Source: Sinorhizobium fredii USDA 205 (lineage in GTDB: Bacteria; Pseudomonadota; Alphaproteobacteria; Rhizobiales; Rhizobiaceae). Taken from it: 64,000 nucleotides of DNA. How positions within the stretch are numbered: the stretch's first letter is position 1; every line of letters starts with the position of its first letter. Under the pieces are notes generated by a model. That model saw only the letters and a program-made list of their open reading frames with translations, ran no database searches and was not told the origin of the DNA. The DNA lies in the NCBI RefSeq assembly GCF_001461695.1, contig NZ_AUTC01000055.1:124001-188000 (forward strand). The letters run 5' to 3'. Both the position numbers and the translations under genes were made by a program. This document shows positions 59,380 to 64,000 of the stretch, piece by piece.

Positions 59380-60672
59380 TCATGATGAATGGACGAGCTT
59401 GCCGCCAACATAGGTTTGCACGACCCGGCCGGTAAAGCGCGCATTTTCGAATGGCGTGTTCTTGGAGCGGGAAACCAGCTCCTTTTCGTAGAGGACCCAG
59501 GGTTCGTCCAGATCGAGGACGGTAATGTCCGCCTTGGCGCCGGGCTTCAGCGTGCCCGCTTCCAGGCCGAAGATGGCTGCCGGGCGAGTCGACAGCGCAT
59601 CGATCAGCCGCATCAGCGGCACCTGACCGCTGTGGTAGAGCCGAAGGGCGGCCGCCGCCAGGGTTTCCAGGCCGATCGCGCCGTCCGCCGCGTCCGCGAA
59701 GGGCAGGCGTTTGGTATCGGCGCCCTGCGGGTCATGCGAGGAGACGATGATGTCGATCTTGCCCGCGGCAAGCGCCTCGACCATTGCGACACGGTCGTCT
59801 TCGCCGCGCAGCGGCGGCGACAGCTTGAAGAAGGTCCGATATTCGCCGATGTCGTTCTCGTTCAGCGTCAAGTGGTTGATCGAGATGCCGGAAGTGACGT
59901 TCGCGCCGCGCTCCCGCGCTGCCTGCACGGCATCCGCCGATTCGGGCAAGGAGATTTCGGCGGCGTGATAGGCAGCCTTCGTCAGGGCGGCGATGCGAAG
60001 ATCGCGCTCGAGCGGAATGATCTCGGCCTCGCGCGGAATGCCGGGAAGCCCGAGCCAGCTTGCCAGCAGGCCTTCGTTCATGACGCCGTTGGCGCCGAGA
60101 TATTTGTCGCGGGTCTCCAGCGCAACGACGGCGCCGAACTCGCGCGCATAGGTCATCGCACGGCGAAGCACGAGCGAGTCGTGGACCGGCTGCCGGCCAT
60201 TGGTGAAGCAGGCAGCCCCCGCATCCCGGAGCAGCCCGAGTTCGCTCATTTCCGCCCCGAGCAGCCCTTTGGTCAGCGCCGCCGCCGGATAGACGTTGAC
60301 GAGCGCCTTGTCGCGGGCGGTTTTCTGCACGAACTCGACCAGGGCGATCTCGTCGATCACCGGATCGGTGTCGGGCATCGAGATAAACGACGTGACGCCG
60401 CCGGTTGCTGCCGCCCGCGAGGCCGACTCGATCGTCTCGCGATACTCGCTGCCCGGTTCGCCGACGAAGACGCGGGCATCGACGAGCCCGGGCACCGCGG
60501 TGAGGCCAGCGCAATCCTTGACGAAGGCACCCGCCGGGGCGCCCTGGTTCAGGGCGTCCTTTCCTGCTGCAAGGATGCGTCCGTCGTTTCCGACGACGAT
60601 CGTGCCCGTCTCGTCGAGGTTCCGCGACGGATCGACGATGCGCAGGTTCTGAAGAACGAGCGGTCTGGTCAT
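59380..60672 (-). CDS. pyrC: dihydroorotase
   Basis: A 430-residue amidohydrolase of the class found downstream of pyrB. The usual N-terminal metal motif HxH (GxxDxHxH) is here [15 protein letters not shown], without the His pair. Later signatures [49 protein letters not shown] and ISSHDPQ-type [18 protein letters not shown] are partly kept. Loss of HxH means it could be the non-catalytic PyrC-like partner (PyrX) seen with active PyrB in some bacteria. Its start overlaps the pyrB stop (ATGA). Confidence 0.85.
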   Translation of the reverse strand: MTRPLVLQNLRIVDPSRNLDETGTIVVGNDGRILAAGKDALNQGAPAGAFVKDCAGLTAVPGLVDARVFVGEPGSEYRETIESASRAAATGGVTSFISMPDTDPVIDEIALVEFVQKTARDKALVNVYPAAALTKGLLGAEMSELGLLRDAGAACFTNGRQPVHDSLVLRRAMTYAREFGAVVALETRDKYLGANGVMNEGLLASWLGLPGIPREAEIIPLERDLRIAALTKAAYHAAEISLPESADAVQAARERGANVTSGISINHLTLNENDIGEYRTFFKLSPPLRGEDDRVAMVEALAAGKIDIIVSSHDPQGADTKRLPFADAADGAIGLETLAAAALRLYHSGQVPLMRLIDALSTRPAAIFGLEAGTLKPGAKADITVLDLDEPWVLYEKELVSRSKNTPFENARFTGRVVQTYVGGKLVHSS

Positions 60673-61610
60673 GGGCGCGGCCCCTGGTCCTGCGAGAGAA
60701 GAAGTGTTTCCATGACGGCCATGCGCACCGCGACGCCCATCTCGACCTGCTGTTCGATGACGCTTTGCGGTCCGTCGGCGATCTCCGAGGCGATCTCGAC
60801 GCCGCGGTTCATCGGTCCTGGATGCATGACGAGCGCATCATCCTTAGCGGCTTTCAGCTTTTCCGCGTCGAGCCCGTAATAGTGGAAATACTCGCGCACC
60901 GATGGGACGAAGGAGCCGGCCATGCGCTCGCGCTGGAGGCGCAGCATCATCACCACGTCGGCATCCTTCAGGCCCTCCGCCATGGAGCGATAGACCTCGG
61001 CACCCATCTGTTCGATGCCGGCGGGGAGCAAGGTCGCCGGCGCGACGACACGGACGCGGGCGCCCATCTGGTTGAGAAGCAGAATGTTGGAGCGGGCGAC
61101 ACGCGAGTGCAGGACGTCGCCGCAGATCGCCACGATGATCCGCGACAACTTGCCCTTGGCGCGGCGGATCGTCAGCGCGTCGAGGAGTGCCTGCGTCGGA
61201 TGCTCGTGCTGGCCGTCGCCGGCGTTGACGACCGAGCAGGAGACCTTCTGCGCGAGCAGTGCCGCGGCGCCGGCCGACGCGTGGCGCACGACGAGCACGT
61301 CCGGGTGCATCGCATTCAGCGTCATCGCCGTGTCGATCAGCGTCTCCCCCTTCTTCACCGAGGAGTTGCCGACCGACATGTTCATGACGTCGGCGCCGAG
61401 CCGTTTGCCAGCCAGTTCGAAGGAGGATTGCGTGCGGGTCGACGCCTCGAAGAAGAGGTTGATCTGCGTCAGTCCGCGCAGCGACGAGGTCTTTTTCTCC
61501 CTCTGCCGGGAGATCTTCACGGCTTCGTCGGCCCGATCGAGCAGGAGCGTGATGTCCTGTTCCGTCAGCCCCTTGATGCCAAGCAGGTGGCGATGCGGGA
61601 AAGTGATCAT
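60669..61610 (-). CDS. pyrB: aspartate carbamoyltransferase catalytic subunit
   Basis: A 313-residue transcarbamylase joining carbamoyl phosphate and aspartate in pyrimidine synthesis. Carbamoyl-phosphate motif [47 protein letters not shown]; aspartate loop [23 protein letters not shown]. The ATG at 61610 ([15 protein letters not shown]) matches the family start; one five codons upstream is the alternative. No pyrI regulatory gene is present. Confidence 0.96.
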   Translation of the reverse strand: MITFPHRHLLGIKGLTEQDITLLLDRADEAVKISRQREKKTSSLRGLTQINLFFEASTRTQSSFELAGKRLGADVMNMSVGNSSVKKGETLIDTAMTLNAMHPDVLVVRHASAGAAALLAQKVSCSVVNAGDGQHEHPTQALLDALTIRRAKGKLSRIIVAICGDVLHSRVARSNILLLNQMGARVRVVAPATLLPAGIEQMGAEVYRSMAEGLKDADVVMMLRLQRERMAGSFVPSVREYFHYYGLDAEKLKAAKDDALVMHPGPMNRGVEIASEIADGPQSVIEQQVEMGVAVRMAVMETLLLSQDQGPRP

Positions 61611-61778
61611 GAGCCGCCCTTGCATGCTGGAATTTGGCTCGCTCTATAGAACGTGACCCTTGGCACGGCAAGTGGCGCGGCAAGCCGCGCGCCGAGCCTT
61701 CCGAAGAAAACTTGCCGACGCCGCGGTTCTTGCCGCGCGCCTGTTTCGTACCCGCGAAACTTGCGCTAGAACCGGCCT

Positions 61779-63431
61779 ATGAATCAGATGAACCGGACCG
61801 AACAGAAACTCGCCGAACTGAACCAGCCAAAGCCCTGGTCCGGTATCAATGCCTATCGTTCCGACCCCTTGATGGTCGACATCACCTCGGCCATGCCGAA
61901 GACGCTGCGCGACGAGTTCGACGCGCTCGGCCGCTACGTGACCTCGCCGGAGGCGCAGGAACTGGCGCGCATGGCCAATGAGGGTGTGCCGAAGCTGAAG
62001 ACTCACGGCCCGCGCGGCGAGCGCCTCGACGTCGTCGAGTTCCACCCTGCCTGGCATGCGCTGATGCGCCGGTCGATGACGACCGGACTGCACTCGTCGG
62101 CCTGGGAGAACCTCCCGGACGAGCGCGGCCGTTCGCACAAGGCGAGGGCGATCCGCTTCTATCTGACCGCACAACTCGAATGCGGCCATCTCTGCCCGCT
62201 GACGATGACCAGCGCTTCCGTTGCTGCGATCACCGCGTCGCCGGCCGTTCAGAAGGAATGGGCGCCGAAGATCCTGTCGCGCAAGTATGACTCGACGAAT
62301 CGGCCCTGGATGCAGAAGTCCGCGGTGACGATCGGCATGGGCATGACGGAGAAGCAGGGCGGTACGGATGTGCGCGCCAACACCTCGACCGCCGAACGGG
62401 TCGGCGAGGGGATCTATCGCCTGAACGGCCACAAGTGGTTCATGTCGGCGCCGATGAGCGACGCCTTCGTCATGTTGGCGCAGACCCGCGAGGGGCTCGG
62501 ATGTTTCCTCGTGCCGCGGCTGCTCGAGGACGGCGGCGCCAATGGCCTGCGTTTCCAGCGTCTCAAGGACAAGGTCGGCAATCGTTCCAATGCGTCGTCG
62601 GAGGTCGAGTTCTCGGACACCTTCGGCTTCCTGCTTGGAACGCCGGATGCCGGCATTCGCACGATTCTCGATATGGTGACGCTGACCAGGCTCGACTGCG
62701 CGCTCGCTTCGGCCGGCATGATGCGCGCCTCGCTCGCCGAGGCCGTGCACCACACCCGTGGCCGCAACGTCTTCGGCAAGTCGCTCGTCAGCCAGCCGAT
62801 GATGACGCGTGTCCTGGCCGACATGGCACTCGACGTCGCCGCGGCAAGTGCGCTGTCGTTCCGCCTCGCCGAAGCCTTCGACAATGCCCATGGAAGTGCC
62901 GACGATGCGGCTTATGCCCGCATCATGACGCCCGTCGCGAAATACTGGTGCTGCAAGATCGCCCCCGCCTTGATCTACGAAGCGATGGAGTGCCTCGGCG
63001 GCAACGGTTACGTGGAAGAGCGGGCGCTTGCCCGGCACTATCGCGAAGCGCCGGTCAACGCGATCTGGGAAGGCTCCGGCAATGTCATGGCGCTCGACGT
63101 GCTCCGGGTGCTCGGACGTCGCAAGGAACTCTTCGAGCAATTGTTCGGCGTCTTCAGCCGCGATCTCGGGCCCGCTGGACCGAAGACTATCGACGTGCTG
63201 CGCGCCGCCATGTCGCTCTGCGAGCGTGACGAAGGCGCGGCGCGACTGCTGGTCGAGCAGCTTGCGCTGGCGGCGGCGGCGGCCGAGCTCTATCGACTGG
63301 GTGCCGGGCGCATCGCCGACGCCTTCCTGGAGTCGCGCTTGGCCGCCGGCTGGCGCGCGACCTACGGCATGCTCGATTCGCGCTTCGATTCCGCCTATGT
63401 GCTCGACCTGCTCTATCCGGCGGCCACGTAG
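61779..63431 (+). CDS. AidB-like acyl-CoA dehydrogenase
   Basis: A 550-residue flavoprotein of the acyl-CoA dehydrogenase superfamily, AidB branch. Features: N-terminal NQPKPWSGINAYRSDPLMVD typical of AidB, FAD/substrate regions LTMTSASVAAIT, GMGMTEKQGGTDVRANTSTAE, YRLNGHKWFMSAPMSDAFVMLAQT, and catalytic-side YEAMECLGGNGYVEERALARHYREAPVNAIWEGSGNVMALDVLR. E. coli AidB protects DNA during alkylation stress; a role here is inferred. Divergent from pyrB. Its last 19 bases overlap the convergent AEC permease gene. A second ATG at 61788 is possible. Confidence 0.92.
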   Translation: MNQMNRTEQKLAELNQPKPWSGINAYRSDPLMVDITSAMPKTLRDEFDALGRYVTSPEAQELARMANEGVPKLKTHGPRGERLDVVEFHPAWHALMRRSMTTGLHSSAWENLPDERGRSHKARAIRFYLTAQLECGHLCPLTMTSASVAAITASPAVQKEWAPKILSRKYDSTNRPWMQKSAVTIGMGMTEKQGGTDVRANTSTAERVGEGIYRLNGHKWFMSAPMSDAFVMLAQTREGLGCFLVPRLLEDGGANGLRFQRLKDKVGNRSNASSEVEFSDTFGFLLGTPDAGIRTILDMVTLTRLDCALASAGMMRASLAEAVHHTRGRNVFGKSLVSQPMMTRVLADMALDVAAASALSFRLAEAFDNAHGSADDAAYARIMTPVAKYWCCKIAPALIYEAMECLGGNGYVEERALARHYREAPVNAIWEGSGNVMALDVLRVLGRRKELFEQLFGVFSRDLGPAGPKTIDVLRAAMSLCERDEGAARLLVEQLALAAAAAELYRLGAGRIADAFLESRLAAGWRATYGMLDSRFDSAYVLDLLYPAAT

Positions 63432-64000
63432 CCGGTGACGGAAAGGACGAGCGGTATCGTGAAGAACGACACGGCCGTCTGCACCGTGGCGACGGCGGCG
63501 TAGAGTTCCGAATCTCCCCCCATCTGCTTGGCCAGAAGATAGCCGTTCATCGCCGTCGGCACCGCGGCGCCGAGCGCGATGACGAGCAGGGCATCGCCGC
63601 TGATGCCGAGCAGTGCGCTGGCGCTCACCATGAAGATCGGCATGACGATCAGCTTGAGGGCGACGGCGAGCATCGCGGCGCCAGTGGGCTTCAAGGCATC
63701 GGCAATTCTTAGGCCGGCGCCGACCAATACGAGGCCGAGACTGAGCGACGCCGTTGCCAGCATGTCGATCGCAGTCATCACCGGCTCGTAGAGCTCGATG
63801 CCTGTCAGGTTGAACAGGATACCGAGCGCCGATGCGATGATCAGCGGATTGGTTACGATCTTCAGGAAGAAGAAGCCGACGCCGCGGCCGCCACCGCCGA
63901 ACCAGACGAGCACGGCGACGTTGTAGAAGTTGATCGGGATGATGATCAGCGTCATCACCAGCGCCGTCAGGCTGAGGCCGATCGCACCATAGAGCTTTTC
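63413..64000 (-). CDS. AEC family transporter, C-terminal part (5' end outside window)
   Basis: The last ~195 residues of an auxin-efflux-carrier-type permease, open through the window edge. About six membrane helices are visible, with the family segments KIVTNPLIIASALGILFNLTGIELYEPV, LGLVLVGAGLRIADAL, LKLIVMPIFMVSASALLGI and GAAVPTAMNGYLLAKQMGGDSELYAAVATVQTAVSFFTIPLVL. Substrate unknown; relatives carry malate/malonate or other organic acids. The 3' end overlaps the end of the AidB-like gene tail to tail. Confidence 0.9.
   Translation of the reverse strand, partial: EKLYGAIGLSLTALVMTLIIIPINFYNVAVLVWFGGGGRGVGFFFLKIVTNPLIIASALGILFNLTGIELYEPVMTAIDMLATASLSLGLVLVGAGLRIADALKPTGAAMLAVALKLIVMPIFMVSASALLGISGDALLVIALGAAVPTAMNGYLLAKQMGGDSELYAAVATVQTAVSFFTIPLVLSVTGYVAAG

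Overview
The window is chromosomal DNA of a Rhizobiaceae alphaproteobacterium, most likely Sinorhizobium (Ensifer). The gene order lon-hup-(...)-nuoA..N-birA-rnj-mce-DUF1467-proS-lolCD, then dnaE-dinB-divK-pleD-rpmG and rnr-topA-dprA-plsY-pyrC-pyrB, is the one I know from the Sinorhizobium chromosome. The proteins are typically rhizobial, GC is high throughout, and a RIME-type palindromic repeat of the sort described in rhizobia is present. Nearly all of it is housekeeping core genome, coding on both strands.

Layout: (1) 1-12.1 kb: 3' end of lon, hup, an exported phytase-like beta-propeller esterase, a MarR regulator with a perfect inverted-repeat operator, a chemotaxis receptor, a two-gene SbcD/SbcC-like (YhaO/YhaN-like) nuclease-ATPase pair whose first gene is frameshifted, and a cupin. 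(2) 12.15-13.48 kb: a 1.2-kb insertion at the 3' end of a tRNA-Val gene, bounded by direct repeats of the tRNA end and carrying one unrecognised, visibly AT-richer gene. (3) 13.5-14.25 kb: three tandem, identical tRNA-Asp genes behind one promoter. (4) 14.5-30.3 kb: the complete 14-subunit respiratory complex I operon nuoA-N, with two extra genes (a small exported protein between nuoD and nuoE, and a helix-hairpin-helix protein between nuoF and nuoG). (5) 30.3-37.8 kb: birA, RNase J, methylmalonyl-CoA epimerase, a RIME-like repeat, a DUF1467 protein, an sRNA candidate, proS and the lipoprotein exporter lolCD. (6) 37.8-45.6 kb: two small minus-strand genes, an SOS-type operator in front of a 28-residue membrane microprotein, dnaE (frameshifted as given), an L,D-transpeptidase and dinB with its own SOS box. 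(7) 45.6-49.8 kb: GNAT, HAD and DUF3572 genes, the cell-cycle pair divK-pleD, an sRNA candidate and rpmG. (8) 49.9-61.6 kb, all minus strand: MFS transporter, then NUDIX, DUF983, rnr, topA, dprA, plsY, pyrC and pyrB in a tight series. (9) 61.8-64 kb: an AidB-like acyl-CoA dehydrogenase and the C-terminal part of an AEC permease.

Functionally the window joins respiration (nuo), replication and DNA-damage response (dnaE, dinB, topA, dprA, SbcCD-like pair, two LexA-type sites), RNA decay (RNase J, RNase R), cell-cycle signalling (divK/pleD) and envelope assembly (lolCD, plsY, L,D-transpeptidase).

The most notable items are the SOS-box-controlled 28-aa membrane protein upstream of dnaE, the tRNA-Val mini-island with its HEPN-like orphan gene, and two single-base frameshifts. 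Both frameshifts read as loss of one G from a GGG run. Because one of them breaks the essential dnaE, both are more likely sequence errors than real mutations.
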